A stretch of 64,000 nt of DNA from Pseudopedobacter alpinus (GTDB lineage Bacteria > Bacteroidota > Bacteroidia > Sphingobacteriales > Sphingobacteriaceae), in the NCBI RefSeq assembly GCF_042684645.1, contig NZ_JBHULV010000051.1, forward strand, positions 94,218-158,217, in the 5' to 3' direction. The notes below the pieces were generated by a model. It was not told where the DNA came from, made no database searches, and was given only the letters and a program-made list of their open reading frames with translations. Positions within the stretch are counted from its first letter, which is position 1; every line of letters starts with the position of its first letter. A program made the position numbers and the translations under genes. Below, one piece after another: positions 8,581 through 19,163 of the stretch.

Positions 8581-10353
8581 TTACCAGTTTGCGTTTTGAA
8601 CTAGTTTGTTATATTTTAAAACCTCAGAATTTGGTATTGGCCCGTAATACATGTGATCTTGATACGATCTAGTTTCTACAGTGATTGGTGTATAAACAGT
8701 ACCGTTTACATCCATACCTCTAGCAGTTTCGTTCAAGTTCTCTTTCCAACGTCTAAGATCCCAAAAACGGAAACCTTCAAAACACAATTCTAACCTTCTT
8801 TCATTTTTGATTAGCTCTCCCATCTTAATCTTATCTGCAGCACATTCCTCTAAATAAGCATGATTATTAGTAGTACCTACACCTGCTCTCGTACGGATGG
8901 CTTTGATTACATCATACGCTGAAAAACTATTTGGACCTGTACCTTTTGGTCCCCAAGCTTCATTTGCAGCTTCTGCATAAGCCAAATACATTTCTGTGTA
9001 ACGGATACGTGGAGTGTAACGGTTTCTTCCTAATACAGCTCCAGGGGTTAAACTTACGTCCCAACGTAAAAGCTTTCTCATGTAGTAGCCTGTACGTGTG
9101 GAATTTGTTCTCACGTTTATCCCATCAATAGAACCAGATTGACTTCCTGTTCTAAAATTAGCAAGATCTGGGTGCCCATTGTACATGATATAGCTTCTAA
9201 GCCTTGGATCTCTCCCTGAGTAAGGGTTGTCTATATTAAAAGCAGCGTTAGAATTATTAATAGGATACCCATTTGCCATTGGAAATGATTCTACTAAATT
9301 TTGTGTAGGATTAATTAAACCATTTCCGAATAAGCTTGGAGGAAAATTTTGAAGTTCCCTATCGCTATTGTTTGTCTGGCGATTCTCCCTCCAAATAATT
9401 TCAGATGGATTTATACCTTCTGAAATACCGTCAATATCTGTTCGGTTGTCATAAAATGTATGTCCACCGGCAGGTAAAGCATTTGCACCACCTTTATACC
9501 TAATAACTGCTGCTGCTGCATTTGCTGCCTGCTCCCATGTTGCAGTATTGGTTGGACTCTGAAAAGCCTTGCTAGCAGCAAGCAAAGCAGTTCTTGCCCT
9601 AAAAGATTTCGCAATTAGTCCGTTAAATAATTGTCTGTGTAATTGGCCCATTGCCCTATTATAAACTGCAGGGTTTTGAGTAATAGTTGCAAACTGGGCT
9701 GGAATTTGACTGGCATTGGCTATATCTACATATTCCATAGGCAAATAGAATTCTGCACTATCAAGGTCTAAATATATCTGTTTTACACAGGCATCAAAAG
9801 TAGCCCTTGGCTGGTTAAAATCTGCTGAACTAACCTCTAAAAATTTTGTAACAATAGGCACACCCATTAACTGCCCATCTGGGGTAAAGCCCGCATGGTT
9901 ACGCAACAAAAAATACAAATAAAGTCCACGTAAGCCAAACGCCTCGCCTCTCATTCTTAAGTTGAATAATTTGCTTACCTCATCATCATTTGCCCATTTT
10001 ACCTTATTAGATTCTTCTAAAAACTGATTAATGTACATTAAAGCAGAGTAGGATTGATTCCACACGCTAAAGGCGCCGTTTGATGGTGTCCAAGAGCCAG
10101 TGGCAATCTGTGTAAAGCCATCATTAACATTACTAGAGACAGCTTCATCAGTTGCTACGCTACTGTTATTATAATAACCTGGAATTACACGATATGCTGT
10201 AGTAACAAAGCCTTGTGCATAGCCTGGATCGGTATACATTTGTTCAACAGTTTTCAAATTTTCGGGATCTGCGTCTAAAAATTTCTTACAACCCGTAAAG
10301 GTTAGTACAATCAACCCTAAAATTAATAGCTTTATTTTCATGATTTCTTTCAT
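8581..10353 (-). CDS. SusD-like (RagB/SusD) outer-membrane glycan-binding lipoprotein, second pair
   Basis: A 590-residue lipoprotein (FTGC, Cys22, then the usual KKFLDADPE). SusD hallmarks: N-terminal helices with the FVTTAYR and MYINQFLEESNKV segments, RGEAFGLRGLYLYFLL, and the C-terminal LIKNERRLELCFEGFRFWDLRRWK signature followed by PIPNSEVLKYNKLVQN. It forms the lid of the SusC2 transporter encoded 10 bp upstream, binding xylo-oligosaccharides at the cell surface. A second start (Met5) is possible; both give the same lipobox. Length is normal for the family. Confidence 0.95.
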   Translation of the reverse strand: MKEIMKIKLLILGLIVLTFTGCKKFLDADPENLKTVEQMYTDPGYAQGFVTTAYRVIPGYYNNSSVATDEAVSSNVNDGFTQIATGSWTPSNGAFSVWNQSYSALMYINQFLEESNKVKWANDDEVSKLFNLRMRGEAFGLRGLYLYFLLRNHAGFTPDGQLMGVPIVTKFLEVSSADFNQPRATFDACVKQIYLDLDSAEFYLPMEYVDIANASQIPAQFATITQNPAVYNRAMGQLHRQLFNGLIAKSFRARTALLAASKAFQSPTNTATWEQAANAAAAVIRYKGGANALPAGGHTFYDNRTDIDGISEGINPSEIIWRENRQTNNSDRELQNFPPSLFGNGLINPTQNLVESFPMANGYPINNSNAAFNIDNPYSGRDPRLRSYIMYNGHPDLANFRTGSQSGSIDGINVRTNSTRTGYYMRKLLRWDVSLTPGAVLGRNRYTPRIRYTEMYLAYAEAANEAWGPKGTGPNSFSAYDVIKAIRTRAGVGTTNNHAYLEECAADKIKMGELIKNERRLELCFEGFRFWDLRRWKENLNETARGMDVNGTVYTPITVETRSYQDHMYYGPIPNSEVLKYNKLVQNANW

Positions 10354-10363
10354 TTTTTATCAG

Positions 10364-13222
10364 TTAAAAAGTAGCTTTTATGCCCAAATTGTAAAAACGA
10401 TTCTGTGGAGCTGAACCAAAATTAGTCTCCATCATTTCACGCTCTTTGGACACTACAAGTAGATTGTCACCATTTGCGTAAATGCTCATTCCTTGAATAA
10501 ATGAAGCACTCTTAAAGACTGCTTGATTAACATCATAGGTGAACTGAACCCTTGTTAGGTTAAAGCGATTGTTTTTGTAACTCCAAAATGTAGAATTTTG
10601 GAAGTTATTGTTCAAACTATTTGTACTTAAACGTGGGTAAGTAGCCGTACTAGCCGTTTCTGGGGTCCAACGCCCTAACACTGCATCAGAATATTTACTG
10701 GCACCCCTTACCCAAAAGTAAGCGTTGTTTTTATACTCAATAGCACCCATTTGGCCTGATCCTAAAGCAAGAAAAGTTAAGTTTTTCCACTTTAAAGTTA
10801 AATTTAAACCGTAGGTAAAAGGAGAAACTCCACCACTGTTAGTACCTAACTGTACTTGGTCTCTGTTATCAATAATCATATCATTGTTTTGATCTTGATA
10901 CTTAATATCACCCGGTTTTAAAGCACCACCAAATGTTTGTCTGGCGTGTGCATCAATTTCTGCTTGGTCTTGAAAGAAACCTTGTGCTACATAACCCCAA
11001 CTAGCATTTAATTCTTTACCCACTCTGTATTGATAGTCATCTTGAAAAACTTCATCTCTTTTGGTAGCTTCAGAATTGTAAACCATTCCAACAAATCCTA
11101 AAGAATAGCTAATTTGACCAACTTTTTGATTAAAATTAGCAGAAAAATCTATTCCTGTACGCATATCATTGTTAAAGTTTAGCCAAGGTTGGAAATCACC
11201 ATTTCCGGTAAGATACGATGGATAAACAGTTGCTAAACCTTGAGAAAGAAGCCCGTTAATATTCTGGCGGAAATAGTTTGCATTTAAGCTCAAAGATTTC
11301 TTTAAAAGCGTTGCATCTAAACCTACCCTAAATTCTTTTCTATCAACAAAAGTAAGGTTTGGGTTATCACCACGTCCTGAAATAACAGCGAAACCACCAG
11401 CTACTCCATCACGCCATTGGTACCATGCATCATTTCTCCAGTTGCCTTGGTGTAAATAATAGTCTGATGCAGCAGTTGTGATATCCAAATCTTGTTTAAT
11501 AGATGAATAAGTAGCTGTAAGTTTCAAATCATCTATAAAGGAAATACTATTTTTAAAGAAATCCTCTTCACTAATACGCCATCCTAAAGTACCTGTAGGA
11601 GAAAATGCACTACGATTGCCCTTTCTGAATTTTGCGGAATGAATTACGGAACCTGTAAAATCTGCATAATACTTGTGGTTAAAATTATATCCTCCTTGTA
11701 TACCTATATTGGTATTTCTTATCTGGTGATAATCGCTACCTGCATCTGTGTCCGGATCACTTGAAACCTGAGTCATGTAACCCCAGCCAATTAATGCCCC
11801 AGTAAAATTATGCTTTTGATTAAAGGTGCGCTTATAATTAAGTTGCGGATTTAAGGAAATAGTTTGGTTATATAACGAAGTGCCTATAAATTCATTAGTA
11901 CTTACTCCATCATTTCCGAATTGTTGTAAAGAGGTGATCACTTCATTACCATCTATTGTTTCCCAATTAGGCTGATAGGTTGCATAACCTACTGAATATC
12001 CTACTGTGTATCTTGAAGTATAATCCAAACTAAAACGAGTACTAAATGATAGTCCTTCTGTAATACCCGCTAAATCAGCTTCTGCACCAACATTAAACAT
12101 AAATGAACGTTGCTTGTTTTTTATGTAACCAGATGCAAGAATTTGTGATAAATCGTTAGTTTGACGAGATGACAAACCACCAAGAAGATATTTACCATCA
12201 ATTATCTGATTACTGTTATCAACAATGTTCTGTAAAGATGGATTGGTAAGATCTAATTTGTCTATTGGAACCAGATAAGAGAACCAATCGTCATTAGGAC
12301 GCAAAGAAGCTGCTGCTCCAAAGAAATTTCCTCTTGCAGAATAATTATTATCTACAACGATGGCAGCATCTGTGGTTGCTTTAAGCCACTTGGTAACTTT
12401 CATATCCACGTTGGCCCTAATATTAAGATTTAGGTCGTTATTGTTCTTTGCTTCTCCAAGTTTCAAAAGATTATTATTGTAGCCAAAACCTATATTGGAA
12501 TAATAGGTGGCATCCTCAGTACCTCCAGATATTTCTGTAAAAACATCTGACCTGAAAGTTGTTTTCTTCAAAAACTCTGACGAAAGCAAGTTTAAATCAG
12601 GATAACGAAATGGGTTAGTGCCTAAACTTGTATTATACATCTCCTCAGAAGTAAATCTTTCTGGCAATCCATCATTACGTAAAGCTTCATTATACAATGG
12701 CATATATTCATTAGCATTTAAATAACTTGCATAACGCTTTGGTACAAGCAAACCTGTATTTGCTCGCACATCAATGCTAAGCGGTTTGATTGCTCCTCTT
12801 TTAGTAGTAATTAAAATAGCGCCTTTAGATGCTCTACTGCCATATAACGCTACACTACTAGCGTCTTTTAAAACAGTGATAGACTGTACCGCTGACATGG
12901 TTACATCTGATGCCCGGCGTGGAATTCCATCAACTAATATTAAAGGAGCTTGCCCCCATATATTACCGTTATAGCCCCCAACAAAACTCTGCAAGTTGTC
13001 TAAACTATTGACACCATAACTTTTTTTCATTAGCTCTACTACATTAACTGAAGTAAAAGCACTTAACACGTCACGAGATGCCACTTTCCCAAATGCTACG
13101 TTAATGACACTATCTTTATTTTGCTTTTGCAAACTATCTATAGATTGCTGCGCTTTTGTTCCCAGGGCACTTAAAGAAATGGCCAAAAGGATACAATAAG
13201 CTTTTATATTTTTTTTCTTCAT
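10364..13222 (-). CDS. SusC-like TonB-dependent transporter, second pair, lacking the N-terminal carboxypeptidase-like domain
   Basis: A 952-residue outer-membrane transporter with signal peptide 1-24 (ALGTKAQ). The plug domain (about 45-145) carries PLILVDGIPRR, VQSITVLKDASSVALYGSRASKGAILITTKRG; the rest is the 22-strand barrel ending in the aromatic FYNLGIKATF. Unlike SusC1 (1052 residues) it has no CarboxypepD_reg-like domain between signal peptide and plug: the mature N-terminus goes straight into a short Gln/Asp/Ser-rich linker and a SVINVAFGKV segment standing in for the usual VVVGYGTQ. The first 13 bases of spacing to SusD2 and 18 bp from SusD1 indicate one transcript. It should import oligosaccharides with SusD2 using TonB-ExbBD energy. 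Confidence 0.93.
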   Translation of the reverse strand: MKKKNIKAYCILLAISLSALGTKAQQSIDSLQKQNKDSVINVAFGKVASRDVLSAFTSVNVVELMKKSYGVNSLDNLQSFVGGYNGNIWGQAPLILVDGIPRRASDVTMSAVQSITVLKDASSVALYGSRASKGAILITTKRGAIKPLSIDVRANTGLLVPKRYASYLNANEYMPLYNEALRNDGLPERFTSEEMYNTSLGTNPFRYPDLNLLSSEFLKKTTFRSDVFTEISGGTEDATYYSNIGFGYNNNLLKLGEAKNNNDLNLNIRANVDMKVTKWLKATTDAAIVVDNNYSARGNFFGAAASLRPNDDWFSYLVPIDKLDLTNPSLQNIVDNSNQIIDGKYLLGGLSSRQTNDLSQILASGYIKNKQRSFMFNVGAEADLAGITEGLSFSTRFSLDYTSRYTVGYSVGYATYQPNWETIDGNEVITSLQQFGNDGVSTNEFIGTSLYNQTISLNPQLNYKRTFNQKHNFTGALIGWGYMTQVSSDPDTDAGSDYHQIRNTNIGIQGGYNFNHKYYADFTGSVIHSAKFRKGNRSAFSPTGTLGWRISEEDFFKNSISFIDDLKLTATYSSIKQDLDITTAASDYYLHQGNWRNDAWYQWRDGVAGGFAVISGRGDNPNLTFVDRKEFRVGLDATLLKKSLSLNANYFRQNINGLLSQGLATVYPSYLTGNGDFQPWLNFNNDMRTGIDFSANFNQKVGQISYSLGFVGMVYNSEATKRDEVFQDDYQYRVGKELNASWGYVAQGFFQDQAEIDAHARQTFGGALKPGDIKYQDQNNDMIIDNRDQVQLGTNSGGVSPFTYGLNLTLKWKNLTFLALGSGQMGAIEYKNNAYFWVRGASKYSDAVLGRWTPETASTATYPRLSTNSLNNNFQNSTFWSYKNNRFNLTRVQFTYDVNQAVFKSASFIQGMSIYANGDNLLVVSKEREMMETNFGSAPQNRFYNLGIKATF

Positions 13223-13240
13223 TTTTTACAAAATTTAAAG

Positions 13241-15151
13241 TTACCAGCCTGGATTTTGCTTAAATCCACTGTAGATACTAATATCTGATGTTGGGAAAGG
13301 AAACCAATAATGCCTATCGGAAAAGTTTCTCGTAAATAATGTTCGCTGTCTGAAATTTTGAACTCTGGCATTTTTTGGATCAGCGTAAACTTGTGCATGT
13401 GGCGTAACACGATCAAACTCAATAGCTGTTTTAAGCGTATAAGGAGCTTTATCCAATAATTTCCATCTACGTAAATCTACAAATCTGTGTCCTTCGTACG
13501 CTAATTCTACAGCTCTCTCCCTTCTGTACTCATCACGAAATAAATCTTGCGAACCAAGGAATTTATCGGCTACATGACCAACACCCAAACCTGGTCTGTC
13601 TCTTACCGCATTTACTGCTTCAACTGCAGTTTTATTAAAGTTGGTTGATTTTGCTTGTGGAGAATTATAACCTTCTGAAGCGGCCTCTGCATACATTAAA
13701 TATAAATCTGGTAATCTTAAAAAACTAAGTACCACGGTATTATTTTCTCTAAAAGGCTCCCAGTTATTCAATAATTTAGACGTAAACTTTGAAAGCATAT
13801 AACCTGTGAATACCGCTTGAGTTGGATTATCTGTTCTATATAACCCATTGGTAAACAAACTAGCATATTGCCTAAATGGATCGTTACCAACTTGACCTGG
13901 GTTACTTACTGTCTTTTCACCATCAAACAAAATATCGTGATAGAACCTAGGATCTCTATCTCTCCAAGGATATTGCGGGTCATAACCAGATTGCGCATCA
14001 GCTTGTGAAATATTAACAATAGGATACCCGTTTTTCATCCCATAATAATTGATATAATTTGCGGCTGGATACACTTTTAAACCGGTAGAAAGAATTGTAG
14101 AAGGACGATAATCATTTACCTGATTCCAACGAAAACGATAAATGTCTAACAAATTTTCTTGAAAAATAGCCTCAACATATCTATGACCACCATCTATAAC
14201 TGCTCCGGGAGTAAGACCGCCCTTAGCGTGAGTATAAAATATTTCAGTGTACTTAGAAAATGGAACTAATTCATATCTCTTTGTTGACTCTATAATCTGT
14301 AAAGCTTCCCCAAAAACTTCTGCCGCCTGCTTACAGTATGCTATATTGTATGAATTATTGCCAGTTGATTCTTCGTTCATTAATGGACTACCTGCCAAAA
14401 GAAGGTTTTTACCTAAGAAACCAAGTGCCATAATTTTATTGATACGACGGTCATTGTTTCCCTTTGTAGCGGCACCTGCTGGTATTTGGTCCCAATCAAG
14501 AGGCAATAGGTCTGCTGCTTTTCTCAAGTCTGCAGTAACCTTATCTGCGGTTTGATGGTAATTTAAGCGTGGAACACGAGGAGATTCATCAGCTGGTAAT
14601 TCTATATCAATATAAGGAAGACCTCCCCAAAACTGCATCAGCATAAAGTGATACCATCCTCTAAAAAAAAGTAGTTGACCTTCTATCAAACGCTTCTCTT
14701 CTGGTGTCGCATCTGTAAGCTTATCTAAATTAGCCAAACCTACGTTAGCTTTGCGTATGCCATACCATGCAAGCCCGTAAAGATTTCCCTTATCACCTTT
14801 TTGATTATTTGAAGGGTTTCCGCCTCTTCTAAACCAAGAGCCAAAGACGATGCCTTCCCATGCTCTATAATCTCCTTGATCTATTGCATTAGATAATATC
14901 CTGTTATCAGGTACCCAAACTTCCTCTTCTCCAAAGTTCCAGTTATTATGTGACCCGATACCTGTAACAACAGGAATTGAATTATACAACTCCTCGGTAA
15001 ATCCCTGAAAGTTTCTGAAATTTTGAAATGCTTCAGTAGGTGATATAGAAGCAGCTGGTGCTTGATCAAGATACTTTTTGCATGAGCCCAAACTTATAAT
15101 CACTATTGTAATAACCAAAGGGCATACTATTTTTTTATAATACTTTTTCAT
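13241..15151 (-). CDS. SusD-like outer-membrane glycan-binding lipoprotein, first pair
   Basis: A 636-residue lipoprotein (LGSC, Cys24, then KKYLDQAP). SusD landmarks: LIEGQLLFFRGWYHFMLMQFWGGLPYID (around 155-182), MALGFLGKNLLLAGSP, LPDLYLMYAEAASEGYN, and the C-terminal YRRERAVELAYEGHRFVDLRRWK followed by FPFPTSDIS. It pairs with SusC1 encoded 9 bp upstream. Slightly longer than SusD2 and only distantly similar to it, which suggests that the two pairs arose by different routes or diverged to bind different xylan fragments. Tandem SusC/D pairs are a known feature of Bacteroides and Prevotella xylan loci. Confidence 0.95.
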   Translation of the reverse strand: MKKYYKKIVCPLVITIVIISLGSCKKYLDQAPAASISPTEAFQNFRNFQGFTEELYNSIPVVTGIGSHNNWNFGEEEVWVPDNRILSNAIDQGDYRAWEGIVFGSWFRRGGNPSNNQKGDKGNLYGLAWYGIRKANVGLANLDKLTDATPEEKRLIEGQLLFFRGWYHFMLMQFWGGLPYIDIELPADESPRVPRLNYHQTADKVTADLRKAADLLPLDWDQIPAGAATKGNNDRRINKIMALGFLGKNLLLAGSPLMNEESTGNNSYNIAYCKQAAEVFGEALQIIESTKRYELVPFSKYTEIFYTHAKGGLTPGAVIDGGHRYVEAIFQENLLDIYRFRWNQVNDYRPSTILSTGLKVYPAANYINYYGMKNGYPIVNISQADAQSGYDPQYPWRDRDPRFYHDILFDGEKTVSNPGQVGNDPFRQYASLFTNGLYRTDNPTQAVFTGYMLSKFTSKLLNNWEPFRENNTVVLSFLRLPDLYLMYAEAASEGYNSPQAKSTNFNKTAVEAVNAVRDRPGLGVGHVADKFLGSQDLFRDEYRRERAVELAYEGHRFVDLRRWKLLDKAPYTLKTAIEFDRVTPHAQVYADPKNARVQNFRQRTLFTRNFSDRHYWFPFPTSDISIYSGFKQNPGW

Positions 15152-15160
15152 CTCTATTGT

Positions 15161-18100
15161 TTAAAAAGTTAAATCTATACCTATATTATAACGTCTTGAA
15201 CTTGGGTAAGCACCATTAGAAGAGCCACTTGCAAAGTTTGATTCACGATCATCTGGCATTTTAGTCCATAACAACAAGTTATTTCCGTTAAGAAAAACTC
15301 TGCAAGCCTTTACGCCTATCCGGTTTACAGCTTTACCACTTAAAGTATAAGCCACCTCTGCATTTTTTAACCTGATATAAGACCCATCATATTGATAACG
15401 AGTACCTTCAACTCCGCCCGGCAAAGCTCCCCAATGTGGCAACGGCACATCACCTGTTCCGGTTTCTCTATTCCAATAACTACCTTCTATATAGGCAGTA
15501 TTTGAATTAGAATAAGTATCAAAAGTTGGAAATGTAACGTTACGAGTTACGTTGTTTACTCCGTAAAACTGTACGAATACGCTCAAACCTTTCCAATCTG
15601 CTCCAACTGAAGCCATATAGGTGTTTTGAGGAGCATCAGAATACATATAAGGTGCTGTATCAAAACCATCAATAATACCATCTGCATTAAAATCTATAAT
15701 ATTATAATCGCCAGCAAGTTTAAATTGATCATTTTGGTTACGGAATGTGCTTCCGTAAATGTCATCCCATGATTGTAAATAGCCCTGATCAAGGTATGAT
15801 CTTGTTTGTCTTAATTGCCAACCTGCTTGTTTTTGATAATCTGGAAGTAATTCTAAGTCATCACGAGACAATACATTATTCACTGCCCTTGTAATGTTAG
15901 TATTAGCCCATGCTCTTATTCCATTTTCAAATTGATAATTAAATCTCAAGTCAAGTTCAAATCCTTTTCCCTCAACGCTTCCTAAATTTGCATTTGGTGC
16001 TTGTTGCCCAAAATAACTAGGTATAGCTCTTCCGTTACCATTAATGATGATATCAGTTCTTAAATCTCTAAAAACATCTAAACTTCCAGAGATGAATCCT
16101 TTTAGAAGATCAAAATCTACCGCTATATTTGTCTTTTCTACATTTTCCCATCCTATGTTTGGGTTACCAAGTTGATTGGTTCTGAAAAAAGTATAAGGAG
16201 AATTTTGAGCTTGAGTACCCATTGCTGAATTTCCTCCAAAAGCCCACACGTCTCTGTAAAGCCAACGAGCACCCACCCTATCAGACCCTATTCTTCCAAA
16301 ACCGCCACGTAGTTTTAATAAACTAATAAAACTTAAATCTTTCATGAAATTCTCATTACTAATTACCCAACCTGCAGATACAGATGGGAAGAATGCAAAA
16401 CGCTTATCTGGACCAAATTGCTCTGAGCCGTTATAGGCACCGTTAGCTTCGAATAAATATTTAGAAGCAAAGGCGTAGGTGGTACGAAAAACCCAATCTT
16501 CTCTAAATGCAGGAAACTGGCTTCCTCTAGCAATTTCTTCACGCAGGAAAACACCTGTTAATCCAACGTCATGTTTTTCAAAACTACGGTTGTAATTTAA
16601 CTGACCTGAATAGTTTTGTCTGCGAAAGGTTTGCTCCTTATCTACTGAACCTGCTACTCCTGCCCATGCAACAGTCTCATAGAAATCTAACTGTGTACCT
16701 GGATTTGTTAGCCTTTCGTAAATTACGTTACCGTTTGCTGGATAAATGTATTTACGTTGTGGCCCATTAAATAAATCGTTAATACCACGATCTATCTCAA
16801 GAAAAGAATTATCATAAGAGTAATTAGCTCTAAAACTTAGTCCCTTTGTAATCATATCCAATTGTTGATTGATTATAAAATCTGTGGTAAGTTGTGTTGC
16901 CGTATTTTGTTCTGATCCAGAATTAGCTAAAAGTGCAATAGAGTTCGGCACATCAAAGTTTGCCGGTTCAAAATAACCATAAGTTCCATCAGAATATATA
17001 GGGCGCATAGCGTCTGGAGAGGATCTATAAGCAGCTGTCCAAGCACTATTGTCATTATTTGAAGGACTATTCCATGGGAATTGACGTACACCGTTAGATC
17101 CGAAAATTTTAGTAGATAGCTTTGTTGTTTTTGTTAAGCTAAAATCCAAATTACTTCTAACGTTAATTCTGTTGTAAGCATAATTTGATGAATAGCCTCT
17201 ATTATTTTCAAAGGTTTTCAATAAATCACCTTCTCTAACATAATCAGCAGATGCAAAATAAGTTACTGCTTTTGTTCCTCCTGAAATGCTGGCATTAGCA
17301 CCATAAGACATTGCGTAGTCTCGAAACAATTCTTCTTGCCAATCTACGTTTGGATAACGATCCCACTCTGCATCATTTGCAGGAAAACGATATTTTAATA
17401 AAATATCTTGTGGGGTCATATTGCTCCAGATAGAATAATCCCTTGCTAGCTCATGTTCAGTTACTGTATTTCTAAGTGATAGCGCATCATAAGAATCGTA
17501 TTTTGCTGGTAGCTTAGAAATGGTTTTTACAGTTGTATTTACACGTCCTCTAATCACAGCCTTACCAGCAGTACCGGTTTTTGTGGTTACAAGTATTACC
17601 CCGTTTGCGCCTTTTACTCCAAAAACCGCAGTAGCAGAAGCATCTTTAAGAACAGAAATACTTTCTACTGATGAAATATCAATACTTCCTAAAGGACGCT
17701 CTACTCCATCAACTAATATTAATGGAGAACTTTCGTTCCATGTTGTTTGTGCCCTAATAAGAATTTGTGGATCTTCACCACCTGGCATACCAGAAGAAGA
17801 AACAGTTACAACACCAGGTAAATTACCGGTTAATGCCATTCCTAAGTTGGTAACTCCACCGGTACGTTCTAAAACTTTTGAATTTGTTTGTGAAATTGCT
17901 CCTACAAGACTTTCTTTTTTCTGAGTACCATAACCTACTACAACCACTTCTCCAAGTTGAGCCAAATTGTCTTTCATTGTTATGGTAATATTATTCTTGC
18001 CAGAGACGTTAATCTCCTGTTGCAACATTCCAATGAAATTTACAAGAATGGATCTGTTATCTGGTACGTTAATTGCAAATTTTCCGTCTAGATCTGTTTG

Positions 18101-18319
18101 TGTTGCAATTTGTAAACCTTTTACTGTTACAGATGCACCAATAACAGGTTGCTTATTCTCATCTAGAATAGTTCCTCTTACTATTCTATCTTGCTGGCTA
18201 AATGCAAAAGTAGCAATCAAAAGAAGTGAGAGGGTTATTTTTAAAAATTTAGTCAATAATCGACCTTGGCAGAGATGAGCCGAGCAGTCGGTATTGTACA
18301 CTTTGTTGTTTTTTTCCAT
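15161..18319 (-). CDS. SusC-like TonB-dependent transporter, first pair
   Basis: A 1052-residue transporter and the first gene of the Sus operon. A long basic N-region precedes the signal peptide hydrophobic core (FLKITLSLLLIATFAFS, about 25-41). Then comes a CarboxypepD_reg-like beta-sandwich (RIVRGTILDENKQPVIGASV to about 117), the TonB-box region EVVVVGYGTQ, the plug (PLILVDGVERP, SVESISVLKDASATAVFG, GANGVILVTTKTG) and the barrel, ending YNIGIDLTF. It imports xylan fragments captured by SusD1. The 844 bp upstream are non-coding and carry the candidate operon promoter. Start chosen as the first ATG in frame; the unusually long cytoplasmic N-region could mean initiation is uncertain by a few codons. 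Confidence 0.95.
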   Translation of the reverse strand: MEKNNKVYNTDCSAHLCQGRLLTKFLKITLSLLLIATFAFSQQDRIVRGTILDENKQPVIGASVTVKGLQIATQTDLDGKFAINVPDNRSILVNFIGMLQQEINVSGKNNITITMKDNLAQLGEVVVVGYGTQKKESLVGAISQTNSKVLERTGGVTNLGMALTGNLPGVVTVSSSGMPGGEDPQILIRAQTTWNESSPLILVDGVERPLGSIDISSVESISVLKDASATAVFGVKGANGVILVTTKTGTAGKAVIRGRVNTTVKTISKLPAKYDSYDALSLRNTVTEHELARDYSIWSNMTPQDILLKYRFPANDAEWDRYPNVDWQEELFRDYAMSYGANASISGGTKAVTYFASADYVREGDLLKTFENNRGYSSNYAYNRINVRSNLDFSLTKTTKLSTKIFGSNGVRQFPWNSPSNNDNSAWTAAYRSSPDAMRPIYSDGTYGYFEPANFDVPNSIALLANSGSEQNTATQLTTDFIINQQLDMITKGLSFRANYSYDNSFLEIDRGINDLFNGPQRKYIYPANGNVIYERLTNPGTQLDFYETVAWAGVAGSVDKEQTFRRQNYSGQLNYNRSFEKHDVGLTGVFLREEIARGSQFPAFREDWVFRTTYAFASKYLFEANGAYNGSEQFGPDKRFAFFPSVSAGWVISNENFMKDLSFISLLKLRGGFGRIGSDRVGARWLYRDVWAFGGNSAMGTQAQNSPYTFFRTNQLGNPNIGWENVEKTNIAVDFDLLKGFISGSLDVFRDLRTDIIINGNGRAIPSYFGQQAPNANLGSVEGKGFELDLRFNYQFENGIRAWANTNITRAVNNVLSRDDLELLPDYQKQAGWQLRQTRSYLDQGYLQSWDDIYGSTFRNQNDQFKLAGDYNIIDFNADGIIDGFDTAPYMYSDAPQNTYMASVGADWKGLSVFVQFYGVNNVTRNVTFPTFDTYSNSNTAYIEGSYWNRETGTGDVPLPHWGALPGGVEGTRYQYDGSYIRLKNAEVAYTLSGKAVNRIGVKACRVFLNGNNLLLWTKMPDDRESNFASGSSNGAYPSSRRYNIGIDLTF

Positions 18320-19163
18320 TATAAAAAATAATTTAAAAGAGAATTTTAATTATCCGTGAGTTCTTTCTTAGTTTTTACTAGCAGAACACGAAATTAAATT
18401 TATTAGATACTTAGTGACAAAGTGGGTTGGTGGCAACCATTGGTAGTAATAATTTTTATTCATAATTTATTTTTAGGTTAGTTATTATTCAATACAGTTT
18501 TTATTTGCAAAAGCAAAAACGCACAAATTAACATGATTAAATTGGTGGTCTCATTTAAAATTGGTTTTGGTTTATTGCCAGCCATTAAGGAAGACTAGCA
18601 ATTTTGTTTATCAAATGTAATTGGAAACAAATATTATAGATAGCACTGATGTACAAATTTAATGAGGGATTTGTTCAATAGCTGTTTAAAGCATAATTAA
18701 AGGGGTTTTGTAGTAAAATAAGTAATAAAAAATCGTCATAAACATGTTTTTATAAAACAATTTATTTTGGTTAACATAACTCCAGTTTTTATCACCAATT
18801 GGGTGCTAATGGAGCGAGTTCTATATTTAGGATTGTCACTTGTACAATTAAAAAGAGAAAGCTTAAAAGTTTTAGCTCTTGTTTTGTATTAAAAAAATTA
18901 ATAGCTGTTAGTGGAAACTGGTTTAAGCGAGACGTTTAACCTATGGACAAATATGCTTTTTCCATAGATTACAAAGTTTACACTGCTTGCATATCTTTCA
19001 GTATGTTACTTTCTGCTGTAGAAAAGACTGCTGATTAGGTTTGTCAAATAAAAAGATAGGAGCTTGTGAAATTTGGATAAGGAGTAACAATTGAAATAGG
19101 GGTCTAAATCCATATCAATTTAAATAGGTTATTGTTCTTTCTAAATCAAACTAAAGCATTTAT
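18320..19163. other. Non-coding regulatory interval upstream of the Sus operon
   Basis: 844 bp between SusC1 and the 3' end of the regulator gene; stops in all frames and no gene relic seen. It holds two minus-strand matches to the Bacteroidota -7 element TAnnTTTG: TAAATTTG (18654-18661) and TACATTTG (18612-18619). Just upstream of the first lie CAAATCCCTC and TTGAAC. I see no clear terminator for the regulator gene. Confidence 0.5.
18654..18680 (-). promoter_or_regulatory. Candidate promoter of the SusC/D operon
   Basis: Minus-strand TAAATTTG fits the Bacteroidota -7 consensus TAnnTTTG. A TTG (18676-18678) lies 14 bp upstream, closer than the usual -33 spacing, within a TTGAACAAATCCCT segment resembling the sequence near 59092-59116. 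The implied leader is over 300 nt. No experimental support, so weak. Confidence 0.3.

Noticed and set aside
17520..17924. Plus-strand frame of 134 codons
   Set aside because: Lies wholly opposite the conserved plug region of SusC1; no family resemblance of its own.
18612..18619. TACATTTG as the Sus operon -7 element
   Set aside because: Matches the consensus, but I find no suitable -33 element upstream; kept only as a secondary candidate.
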